In this document: piece by piece, positions 1 through 5,058 of the stretch | Layout of the letters: each line of letters starts with the position of its first letter | Position numbering within the stretch: position 1 is the first letter of the stretch | Assembly: GCA_022616395.1 (NCBI GenBank) | Contig: JAKEEV010001194.1 | Location: 1-5,058 of the forward strand | DNA from: Planctomycetia bacterium | GTDB taxonomy: Bacteria > Planctomycetota > Planctomycetia > Gemmatales > Gemmataceae | Length of the DNA stretch: 5,058 nucleotides | Direction of reading: 5' to 3' | Notes under the pieces: model-generated | What the model was told of the DNA's origin: nothing | Databases searched by the model: none | What the model saw: the letters and a program-made list of their open reading frames with translations, nothing else | Made by a program: the position numbers and the translations under genes

Positions 1-128
1 ACAACCTCTCCGCGTCCGAATCCGCACGCGATGAAGTCATTCTGCTTCCCCTGTTCCATTCCATGACCGACGCGGACCAGGATTACGTCATCGAACTGCT
101 CGCCACGCCTTACGAGGATCGGTCGTGA
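1..128 (+). CDS. DegT/DnrJ/EryC1 (StrS)-family sugar aminotransferase, C-terminal end only
   Basis: Only the last 41 codons are in the window; the frame begins at base 3 and ends at the TGA at 126-128. The tail contains ILLPLFHSMTDADQDYVIELL, which resembles the conserved C-terminal end of PLP-dependent nucleotide-sugar aminotransferases (pattern 'lPlfh.Mt..dqdyVi..l'). Family knowledge: these enzymes transfer an amino group, usually from glutamate, to a keto-sugar nucleotide in the cytoplasm, and examples include PglE, WecE and ArnB. The catalytic lysine and PLP-binding region lie upstream and cannot be checked, so the substrate is unknown. The stop codon overlaps the GTG start of the next gene (GTGA). 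The PglD-type acyltransferase that follows is the usual partner of such an enzyme, which supports the call. Confidence 0.8.
   Translation, partial: NLSASESARDEVILLPLFHSMTDADQDYVIELLATPYEDRS
114..118 (+). promoter_or_regulatory. Shine-Dalgarno site for the acyltransferase gene
   Basis: GAGGA lies 6 nt before the GTG at 125, inside the last codons of the aminotransferase gene. It supports GTG-125 as the true start despite the non-ATG codon, and it fits re-initiation at the GTGA overlap. Confidence 0.6.
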
Positions 129-871
129 CGCAACCGCTCATTATCCTCGGCACCAGCGGCAGCGCGTACGACGTTCTCGACATTGTCGAGGCGATTAACG
201 CGCGCTCTCCGGCCTGGGAGTTGGTCGGGTTCCTGGATGATGCCCGCACCCCCGGCGAGAGGCACCTGAATCTGGAAGTGCTCGGTCCGCTGACCGCTGC
301 GTCCCGGTTCGAGCGGTGCCTGTTCGTCAATGTCATCGGCAGCGATCGGAGCTACCGACTGCGTCCGCAGTTGATCGCCAGAACCGGGTTGCCTGCCGAC
401 CGCTTTGCCACACTGGTTCACCCGCAGGCGGGGGTGTCGTCGCGGGCGAGGTTTGGGCGCGGAGTCGTGGTCAACTTCGGAGCGTCGGTCGCGGGGAACG
501 TGACTGTCGGCGATCACGTTTCAATTGGTCCGGGGAGTGTGATCGGTCATGACTCGGTAATCGGGCCGTTCGCGATGCTGGCCCCGGCGGCAATCGTGAG
601 CGGCTTCTGCCAGGTCGGAGAAGGAAGCTACATCGGGGCCGGAGCGATGATCCGCCAGACGGTGCGCGTCGGTGCCTGCGCACTGGTCGGCATGGGCGCG
701 GTGGTCGTCAAGGACGTTCCGCCGGGTGCCGTTGTGGTCGGCAATCCCGCCCGGCCAATCGCCTCCGCAGTTTCGCCACGAAGCCGAATTCCTTCTCCTG
801 TTGTCGAATCGCTTCCGGTCGCCGCGAACGTTCGCGGGACCTCCCTTTCCGAGAATCTCAGCACCTCATGA
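125..871 (+). CDS. PglD/NeuD-type sugar acyltransferase (left-handed beta-helix)
   Basis: The protein has 248 residues. Residues 4-45 form a PglD_N-like nucleotide-sugar-binding Rossmann segment: IILGTSGSAYDVLDIVEAIN followed by WELVGFLDD. Residues about 97-212 are hexapeptide repeats of a left-handed beta-helix (GRGVVVN, GNVTVGDHVSIG, GSVIGHDSVIG, GSYIGAGAMI, ALVGMGAVVVKDVPPG), ending in the typical VVVGNPARPI. H142 in IGHDSVIG sits where PglD-type enzymes carry the catalytic His; the next residue is Asp (D143), where C. jejuni PglD has Glu. Family knowledge: these cytoplasmic, usually trimeric enzymes transfer acetyl from acetyl-CoA to the amino group of a nucleotide-linked amino sugar. About 36 Ser/Pro-rich residues after the core are an unexplained tail. 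The gene overlaps both neighbours by 4 bp. Exact substrate and acyl donor are unknown; serine or sialic-acid O-acetylation are less likely alternatives. Confidence 0.87.
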   Translation: MTQPLIILGTSGSAYDVLDIVEAINARSPAWELVGFLDDARTPGERHLNLEVLGPLTAASRFERCLFVNVIGSDRSYRLRPQLIARTGLPADRFATLVHPQAGVSSRARFGRGVVVNFGASVAGNVTVGDHVSIGPGSVIGHDSVIGPFAMLAPAAIVSGFCQVGEGSYIGAGAMIRQTVRVGACALVGMGAVVVKDVPPGAVVVGNPARPIASAVSPRSRIPSPVVESLPVAANVRGTSLSENLSTS

Positions 872-2166
872 GCGCGGTCATCTGCGTAAACGATCTCTCG
901 AAGCGGTTCCGGATTGGAGCGGCTCGGACCGGGCGGTTTCAGTACCGCACTCTGCGCGAGTCGGTGACCGATTCGGTAGTCGCCGTTGGCCGGCGAGTCG
1001 GACGGTTGTTCCGTCGGCGGGGTTGCGCGGAGACCGGCGAGCCGGGCGAATTCTGGGCGCTCAAGAACGTGTCATTCCGAGTTGAGCCGGGTGAAGTTCT
1101 TGGAGTCGTCGGTGCCAATGGTGCAGGGAAGTCCACTCTCTTGAAAGTGCTCAGTCGAATCACGCGGCCGAGCGCGGGCGAGGTTCGGCTTCGCGGGCGC
1201 GTCGGGAGCCTTCTGGAAGTCGGGACAGGTTTCCACCCGGAATTGACTGGCCGCGAGAACATCTTTCTCAATGGCTCCATCCTCGGCATGACCCACCGTG
1301 AAGTTCAGCGGAAGTTCGATCAGATTGTTGAGTTCGCCGAGATCGGTGAGTTTCTGGACACGAGTGTCAAGCGATACTCCAGCGGGATGTACACGCGGCT
1401 GGCATTCGCGGTCGCTTCTCACCTGGAACCTGAGATTCTGGTCGTGGATGAAGTTCTGGCTGTTGGCGATGCCCAGTTCCAGCAGAAGTGCCTCGGAAAG
1501 ATGGGGCAAGTCAGCCGCAGCGGGCGGACGATCCTCTTCGTCAGTCACAGCATGACCGCGATCAAGGCGCTGTGTACCCGCGCGGTGCTGTTGGAAAAGG
1601 GACGAGTAACTCTCAACGGAGACGTGGACGAAGTGGTGAACCGGTATCTGTCGGCAGGGACCGACATGGCGAGTACCGGAGTCATTCCCGAGGATGCGCC
1701 GCGACATAGCGACGCTCCGGACGAGGCCCTGTTCCGGTCGGTCCGCGTGACTGACTTGAGCGGCGAGCCGGTGACCCAACTCTACTTCGGTCAGCCGTTC
1801 CAGGTTGTGTTTGTGTGCGATGTCCTCAGAGACATTCCGGATGCTCACTACGAGGTCAGCATCAGCACCCGCGACGGAACACACGTCACCTACGCGACAA
1901 CGATGGATGGTGGATCGAGTGCCCGACGACTGACTCCGGGTCGGCACAAGCTGACGGCGACATTCGAGGGGCTGACACTGCTTCCCCGGCAGTACACGAT
2001 TGATCTTGGAATTCACCATCAGAACGGAACAACCGCCGACTACGTCCAGCGGGTTTACAACTTCACCGTCTTGCGAGTCGCGGAAGAAGGAAACGATCAT
2101 TACCCGTGGCCGCGAACGCGCGGGCTGGTCCGCGTCCCGGTTCGGTGGAGCGGACTTGATGGGTAA
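868..2166 (+). CDS. wzt: Wzt/TagH-type polysaccharide ABC exporter ATP-binding protein
   Basis: The protein has 432 residues. The nucleotide-binding domain spans about 5-260: Walker A GANGAGKST at 82-90 (K88), the polysaccharide-exporter signature LLEVGTGFHPELTGREN at 115-131, ABC signature YSSGMYTRL at 170-178, Walker B ILVVDEVLAVGD at 190-201 (D194, E195) and H-loop H227 in VSHS. The motif residues appear intact, so the ATPase should be active. About 60 residues precede the Walker A region, with an Arg-rich insert at 42-51, as is common in this subfamily. Residues about 285-430 form a beta-rich C-terminal domain like Wzt_C, which in E. coli O8/O9a Wzt binds the finished glycan and selects it for export. 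The partner permease (Wzm) is not in the window. The ATG overlaps the preceding TGA (ATGA), and no strong Shine-Dalgarno is seen, consistent with translational coupling. A teichoic-acid exporter ATPase is the closest alternative; a surface polysaccharide is more likely here. Confidence 0.92.
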   Translation: MSAVICVNDLSKRFRIGAARTGRFQYRTLRESVTDSVVAVGRRVGRLFRRRGCAETGEPGEFWALKNVSFRVEPGEVLGVVGANGAGKSTLLKVLSRITRPSAGEVRLRGRVGSLLEVGTGFHPELTGRENIFLNGSILGMTHREVQRKFDQIVEFAEIGEFLDTSVKRYSSGMYTRLAFAVASHLEPEILVVDEVLAVGDAQFQQKCLGKMGQVSRSGRTILFVSHSMTAIKALCTRAVLLEKGRVTLNGDVDEVVNRYLSAGTDMASTGVIPEDAPRHSDAPDEALFRSVRVTDLSGEPVTQLYFGQPFQVVFVCDVLRDIPDAHYEVSISTRDGTHVTYATTMDGGSSARRLTPGRHKLTATFEGLTLLPRQYTIDLGIHHQNGTTADYVQRVYNFTVLRVAEEGNDHYPWPRTRGLVRVPVRWSGLDG

Positions 2167-2180
2167 TTCGCTTGGTGTTT

Positions 2181-2208
2181 GAGTGTGGTCCGCTCGCTCC
2201 GCGAGCGG
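2181..2208 (+). repeat. REP-like hairpin repeat, left copy
   Basis: A 9-nt head (GAGTGTGGT) is followed by a perfect hairpin: CCGCTCGC (2190-2197), loop TCC, GCGAGCGG (2201-2208). The whole 28 bp recurs, perfectly and in reverse orientation, at 2798-2825. It begins 14 bp after the wzt stop. The short head plus compact GC-rich palindrome resembles bacterial REP sequences. The hairpin may also act at the 3' end of the wzt transcript, but no T-tract follows, so it is not a typical intrinsic terminator. Confidence 0.85.
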
Positions 2209-2234
2209 TCGCGCGGCGAAAAGCAATACCCGCT

Positions 2235-2318
2235 CCCTTGGCAGTAGTATCAAGGGGTGGCGGCTTGGGTCAGCAGTTCTCGTTTCGGGGTGTTGAAGCG
2301 CCCTCCCCCCGCCACCCC
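2235..2318 (+). other. Overlapping, mutually exclusive RNA stems (possible)
   Basis: CCCTTG (2235-2240) can pair with CAAGGG (2251-2256) around a 10-nt loop. GGGGTGGCGG (2254-2263) can pair perfectly over 10 bp with CCGCCACCCC (2309-2318). The two stems share bases 2254-2256, so they compete. The complementarity is directly visible; that it folds in a transcript or does anything is inference, and G/C runs make chance pairing more likely. Confidence 0.35.
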
Positions 2319-2339
2319 CCTGCTTTTCTCCTCTCCTTG
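2301..2339 (+). other. Pyrimidine-rich tract
   Basis: This stretch is almost entirely C and T, broken by a few purines (2311, 2314, 2322 and 2339). It is C-rich first, then T/C-rich. Such composition is unlike the flanking genes and argues against coding use. It includes one arm of the 10-bp stem ending at 2318 and one arm (2311-2319) of a 9-bp complement to 2436-2444. Confidence 0.6.
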
Positions 2340-2368
2340 GTTTTCCCAGGATTTGTGGGGTTTTCTCA

Positions 2369-2383
2369 CTTTGCGGTGCAAAG
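2369..2383 (+). other. Small perfect hairpin
   Basis: CTTTGC (2369-2374), loop GGT, GCAAAG (2378-2383). It is a 6-bp perfect stem with a 3-nt loop, directly before the first copy of the 14-bp direct repeat. No T-run follows, so terminator function is not supported. Confidence 0.4.
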
Positions 2384-2384
2384 A

Positions 2385-2398
2385 GGTGGCCGTTATGG
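2385..2398 (+). repeat. 14-bp direct repeat, copy 1
   Basis: GGTGGCCGTTATGG matches GGTGGCCTTTATGG at 2439-2452 with one difference. The copies are offset by 54 bp within the non-coding block. No function is apparent. Confidence 0.55.
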
Positions 2399-2438
2399 CC
2401 CCCAACTCCTTTAAAAGCTGGGGTTCTCGAAGGGAGGG

Positions 2439-2452
2439 GGTGGCCTTTATGG
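2439..2452 (+). repeat. 14-bp direct repeat, copy 2
   Basis: GGTGGCCTTTATGG, one base different from copy 1 at 2385-2398. It overlaps the purine-rich segment 2436-2444, which is complementary to 2311-2319 in the pyrimidine-rich tract. Confidence 0.55.
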
Positions 2453-2797
2453 TTTCTCCTGGCCTGGCAGTTCGGTTGTCAAAGATCGCTCCCAACCCAC
2501 TCCCCACATTACACTTAAAGTGAACATCTGTCTATGCCAGTTGCCATCCTCGGTTTGCGTGTTTTCGCGGTCCTCGCCTGGCTCGGCTGCCGGGGCGTGA
2601 CGTGGGGTGCAGGGTAGCGTTTCTGTGGAGTCCCGGCCTGCGACCTTGTCCAACCGCAGGAAGTTGGCTGAGGTGGGCTGAAAACACCATGCCGTACCCC
2701 CACGCCCAACTTGAAACTACTGGTGAGAGAGCGGTTCACCAAGATCAGATCCGCTCCCTCAGTTGCGAATCACCAAAGACGTTACACGTGTTGCTAC

Positions 2798-2825
2798 CCG
2801 CTCGCGGAGCGAGCGGACCACACTC
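2798..2825 (-). repeat. REP-like hairpin repeat, right copy (inverted)
   Basis: This is the exact reverse complement of 2181-2208 over 28 bp. On the plus strand it reads as the stem CCGCTCGC (2798-2805), loop GGA, GCGAGCGG (2809-2816), followed by the complement of the head. It ends 28 bp before the glycosyltransferase start at 2854, so it would lie in the 5' leader of that mRNA if transcription begins upstream. Identity stops abruptly on both sides of the 28 bp. Confidence 0.85.
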
Positions 2826-2843
2826 CAGACAAATCCGAGTGCC

Positions 2844-2848
2844 GGAAG
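2844..2848 (+). promoter_or_regulatory. Weak Shine-Dalgarno-like site before the first glycosyltransferase
   Basis: GGAAG lies 5 nt before ATG-2854. It is a weak match, but together with the GT2 domain beginning at the second residue it favours 2854 over upstream in-frame starts. Confidence 0.4.
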
Positions 2849-2853
2849 TGCCA

Positions 2854-3858
2854 ATGGCCCGCGTCGATGTCATCATCCCGTGTTACAACTACGGCCGCTT
2901 TCTGGAAGGCTCTGTCGAGAGCGCGCTCCGCCAGGAGGGCGTGGACGTTCGCGTTCTGATTATCGACGACGCGTCGCCGGATGACACCGAGGTGGTGGGC
3001 CGACGGCTCGAAGAGCAAGACACGCGAGTGACCTACCGGCGGCACACGGTCAACAAGGGCCACATCGCAACATACAACGAGGGGCTTCTGGAGTGGGCGG
3101 ATGGAGATTATGCCCTCGTGCTGTCAGCGGATGACATGCTAACTCCCAGCGCGCTTCTGCGCGCGGCCCGGTTGATGGACGCACACGCCAAGGTCGGGAT
3201 GACCTATGGCGATGTCATCCGCTCCGCGACTCCCGACTTCGCGTCCGTACCCGTACCTCCAGCGTATGCGGTCGAGGTGATACAGGGACCTGCGTTTATC
3301 GAAGCCAGTTGCCGGGCGCTCTCCACGGGGGTTGAAACCGTGACGGCAGTTGTCCGAACGTCGGTTCAGCGCGCGGTCGGCGGATACCGGAAGGAACTTC
3401 CTCACGCGGGCGACCAGGAGATGTGGTTGCGGTTCGCCAGCGTGTCGGCAATCGGGCGGGTGAAGGCACCGCAGGGCTTTTACCGCAGACACGGCGAGAA
3501 CATGTCGAACGATTACTACAGCGCCCTCGGCCGCAGAGACTTCGATCAAATCCGCTCGGCGTTCGGATACTTCTTCGCCGAGTTCGCTATTTGGTTGGCC
3601 GACCGGACACGGCTCGAAGGTCTGGTTCAGCAGGAATTGGCGATCCAGGCGTTCTACCTGGCGAACGAGGCGTTCAACGTCGGCGACCGGAAGCAGTGCG
3701 CGGAGTTGCTGGCGGAAGCGGTGACCCTCTGGCCCGGCGTCCGGCATCACCGCGGGTGGTGGCAGCTCCAACTCAAACGAGCCATCGGCAATCGACTCTG
3801 GTCGTACCTCCGCTTCCTGAAATGCGCCGGCCGCCGGGCTGACGCACCCACAACGTAA
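2854..3858 (+). CDS. Family 2 glycosyltransferase with helical C-terminal region
   Basis: From ATG-2854 the protein has 334 residues. The GT-A fold begins at once: VDVIIPCYNYGRFLEGSVESAL at 4-25, nucleotide-binding LIIDDASPDDT at 35-45 (D38, D39), and a DxD-like metal/UDP site SADDM at 91-95. GDQEMWLRF at 186-194 sits where the GT2 acceptor/base motif (ED-type) is expected, followed by YRRHGENMS at 210-218. Residues about 250-300 are helical and TPR-like (AFYLANEAFNVGDRKQCAELLAEAVTLWP), a frequent tail in bacterial GT2 enzymes. No membrane segment is evident, so it is probably cytoplasmic and works on a membrane-bound glycan. The frame stays open back to 2602, but those 84 residues have no family-like features and run through the repeat at 2798-2825, so I reject that longer start. 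Sugar donor and linkage cannot be read from the sequence. Confidence 0.88.
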   Translation: MARVDVIIPCYNYGRFLEGSVESALRQEGVDVRVLIIDDASPDDTEVVGRRLEEQDTRVTYRRHTVNKGHIATYNEGLLEWADGDYALVLSADDMLTPSALLRAARLMDAHAKVGMTYGDVIRSATPDFASVPVPPAYAVEVIQGPAFIEASCRALSTGVETVTAVVRTSVQRAVGGYRKELPHAGDQEMWLRFASVSAIGRVKAPQGFYRRHGENMSNDYYSALGRRDFDQIRSAFGYFFAEFAIWLADRTRLEGLVQQELAIQAFYLANEAFNVGDRKQCAELLAEAVTLWPGVRHHRGWWQLQLKRAIGNRLWSYLRFLKCAGRRADAPTT

Positions 3859-3905
3859 GGGTTGCTTCTATCTCCCCACATACTTCCCAACGGACTCGCA
3901 CGCCC

Positions 3906-4940
3906 ATGAACGTGTCGATCGCGATCCCGACTTACAACCGCGCCGCCGAGGTCGAGAAGACACTCGCGACACTGGCTCACCTCGATCTGGCCGGGTGCCC
4001 CGACCACGAAATCCTCGTCATCGACAACAACAGCACCGACGCGACACCGGTAGTGGTCGAGCGGATGACCCCGCTGTTTGGTGGCCGGTTGCGGTGCGTG
4101 CGGGAGACGCAGCAGGGATTGAACCACGCGCGGAACCGGGCCATCCAGGAGGCGCGCCATGAGATCGTCGCCTACCTCGACGACGACGTTGACGTTGATC
4201 CGAAGTGGCTGAGGCACCTGTCCGAAGCCTACGCCAGCGGGGACATCGCCGGGGTCGGTGGCCGAGCGTACTTGGTCTATCCCGGTCCCAAACCGCAGTG
4301 GCTTGGGGAGTCGATCGAAGGGCTGTTGACGAAGGTGGAACTCGGCCCGAAGCGCCGACCGGCCGGAGTGGACGAAATCTACGGGGTCAACCTGAGCTTC
4401 CGGAAGGACTGGCTCCACCGGGCCGGCGGGTTCCGACCCGACCTCGATCGCGTCGGTACCCGACTCACCGGCGGGGGCGATGACGAGATGATTCGCCGGG
4501 TGATCGCACTGGGCGGTGTCATGCTCTACGAGCCGGGCGCTGCGGTCGGGCATCGCGTCCCACCGGGTCGGATGCGGAGGAAGTGGTTCTGGAACCGCTG
4601 CCTCTGGGGAGGCGTGACGGAAGCGCGCCTCTGGCCCAATGAACAGGTGACGCTCTACCAACTGCTCCGCGCGACCTGGCATGTCGGGCTGATGAGCTGG
4701 CGAACATTCCGGGCGGGACTGTGGAACGGTCCGCGGTCGGCTGTCTGCTTCCGCCAGGCGCTGAACGTCGCGACCCGCACGGGAATCTGGGCGGGCCTGT
4801 TGAGTGAACTCTGGCGCAGAAGATGGCGCGGGAGTCGCAGCTCCGAGCCAGTCACGCTCACTCTTCCAACTTCGATCTCACCCGACCGCCAGCCGTCAAC
4901 TCGCGAGAGTCTGGAGTCACGGGAAGTTGTTCTCGGCTGA
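3906..4940 (+). CDS. Family 2 glycosyltransferase (GT-A)
   Basis: The protein has 344 residues. Its N-terminus is a classic GT2 start: VSIAIPTYNRAAEVEKTLATL at 3-23, then EILVIDNNSTDAT at 35-47. GLNHARNRAI at 71-80 and the DxD site YLDDDVDVDPKWL at 90-102 are strongly conserved types. YGVNLSFRKDWLHRAGGF at 159-176 and GGGDDEMIRRVI at 189-200 match the acceptor-site and catalytic-acid region, and VGHRVPPGRM at 214-223 matches the 'hxvp..r' motif. Residues about 225-305 are Trp/Arg-rich and may lie on the membrane surface, but no clear transmembrane helix is seen. The last roughly 35 residues are polar Ser/Thr/Glu-rich and probably disordered. It begins 47 bp after the previous glycosyltransferase with no visible Shine-Dalgarno; the two genes are probably co-transcribed. 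The role is glycan chain assembly in the same locus; donor and acceptor are unknown. Confidence 0.92.
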   Translation: MNVSIAIPTYNRAAEVEKTLATLAHLDLAGCPDHEILVIDNNSTDATPVVVERMTPLFGGRLRCVRETQQGLNHARNRAIQEARHEIVAYLDDDVDVDPKWLRHLSEAYASGDIAGVGGRAYLVYPGPKPQWLGESIEGLLTKVELGPKRRPAGVDEIYGVNLSFRKDWLHRAGGFRPDLDRVGTRLTGGGDDEMIRRVIALGGVMLYEPGAAVGHRVPPGRMRRKWFWNRCLWGGVTEARLWPNEQVTLYQLLRATWHVGLMSWRTFRAGLWNGPRSAVCFRQALNVATRTGIWAGLLSELWRRRWRGSRSSEPVTLTLPTSISPDRQPSTRESLESREVVLG

Positions 4941-4969
4941 GTATGGAGTATTCCGCCCCCCTCGTTTCT

Positions 4970-4973
4970 GGAG
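4970..4973 (+). promoter_or_regulatory. Shine-Dalgarno site of the 3'-terminal partial gene
   Basis: GGAG lies 6 nt before ATG-4980. It selects this start over the ATG at 4943, whose frame is also open but encodes an Arg/Pro-rich sequence without a signal peptide. Confidence 0.6.
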
Positions 4974-4979
4974 TTCGCC

Positions 4980-5058
4980 ATGCTACTCGCTCGCGTCCTT
5001 CTCCCAGTGGCGTTGCTCGCGGTCGCAGCCTGCGCCCAGCCCGCCGCGCCGGCCGCCG
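4980..5058 (+). CDS. Exported protein, N-terminus only (possible lipoprotein)
   Basis: Only 26 codons are in the window; the gene runs off the right edge. They encode a short start with one Arg, then a hydrophobic core (VLLPVALLAVAA), then Cys-18 and an Ala/Pro-rich stretch. This is a secretion signal. VAAC at 15-18 fits a relaxed lipobox for signal peptidase II, with C18 as the lipidated residue; cleavage by signal peptidase I further on in the Ala-rich part is the alternative. The mature domain is not visible, so function is unknown. The gene starts 39 bp after the second glycosyltransferase and has its own Shine-Dalgarno. It could belong to the polysaccharide operon or be an unrelated next gene. 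Confidence 0.65.
   Translation, partial: MLLARVLLPVALLAVAACAQPAAPAA

Larger units (their letters stand above)
2167..2853 (+). other. 687-bp intergenic region without a convincing gene
   Basis: This gap separates the aminotransferase-acyltransferase-wzt unit from the glycosyltransferase genes. Short open frames exist on both strands, but none has a recognisable domain, signal peptide or good ribosome binding site, and they overlap repeats and low-complexity runs. The region holds a 28-bp repeat at each end in opposite orientation, a pyrimidine-rich tract at about 2301-2339, a 14-bp near-identical direct repeat (2385-2398 and 2439-2452), a small perfect hairpin (2369-2383) and several G/C-rich complementary segments. 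A further 6-bp complementary pair, GAGCGG at 2729-2734 and CCGCTC at 2751-2756, lies near the right end. I see no clear sigma-70-type promoter. A promoter for the downstream genes is expected here but cannot be placed. Confidence 0.7.

Noticed and set aside
2190..2208. Intrinsic terminator after wzt
   Set aside because: The stem is strong but no T-run follows, and the same hairpin occurs in inverted orientation just before the next gene, so a repeat element explains it better. An effect on transcript ends is not excluded.
1072..2253. Long minus-strand open frame (393 codons) opposite wzt
   Set aside because: It mirrors the intact wzt gene, which has all ABC motifs. The reverse frame has no recognisable domain and its N-terminus runs through the hairpin repeat; long antisense frames are common in GC-rich genes.
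2476..2515. Sigma-70-like promoter (TTGTCA with TACACT)
   Set aside because: The two boxes are 28 bp apart, far from the usual 16-18 bp, and neither has a good partner at correct spacing.
2250..2523. Open frames of 85-88 codons on both strands in the intergenic block
   Set aside because: They run through the pyrimidine-rich tract, the hairpin and direct repeats, lack ribosome binding sites and domains, and overlap one another on opposite strands.
3747..4682. Minus-strand open frame (311 codons) opposite the glycosyltransferases
   Set aside because: It spans the end of one glycosyltransferase, the gap and most of the next on the wrong strand, with no family-like motif. It is a codon-bias shadow.
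4943..5058. Alternative start ATG-4943 for the last partial gene
   Set aside because: The frame is open but encodes an Arg/Pro-rich peptide with no signal sequence and no Shine-Dalgarno, whereas ATG-4980 has both.

Overview
The window is GC-rich bacterial DNA with tightly packed plus-strand genes from a cell-surface polysaccharide (O-antigen or exopolysaccharide type) locus. The organism is probably a planctomycete of the Gemmata group. That placement is inferred from codon and base style, weak or absent Shine-Dalgarno signals at some starts, and hairpin-forming intergenic repeats, and it was not tested by any search. No rRNA, tRNA, CRISPR array or transposase gene was found.

Layout: (1) 1-128 is the 3' end of a DegT/DnrJ/EryC1-type sugar aminotransferase. 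(2) 125-871 is a PglD/NeuD-type sugar O/N-acyltransferase. (3) 868-2166 is a Wzt-type ATPase of an ABC polysaccharide exporter with a C-terminal carbohydrate-recognition-like domain. These three genes overlap by 4 bp at each junction (GTGA, then ATGA), so they look like one translationally coupled unit. (4) 2167-2853 is a 687-bp stretch with no convincing gene. It is bounded by two perfect 28-bp inverted copies of a hairpin repeat (2181-2208 and 2798-2825) and contains a pyrimidine-rich tract, a near-perfect 14-bp direct repeat and several competing stems. (5) 2854-3858 and 3906-4940 are two family 2 glycosyltransferases separated by 47 bp. (6) 4980 to the end is the start of an exported, possibly lipoprotein, gene of unknown function.

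How they work together (inference): the aminotransferase and acyltransferase would make an N-acylated amino sugar nucleotide, the glycosyltransferases would build the glycan on a carrier at the cytoplasmic face, and Wzt with an unseen permease (Wzm) would power export. The permease gene is not in the window. The most unusual part is the 2181-2825 segment: a non-coding block bracketed by inverted hairpin repeats between two halves of a polysaccharide locus. It could be a pair of REP-like elements, a MITE-like insertion or, more speculatively, an invertible segment. I did not find a clear new protein system.
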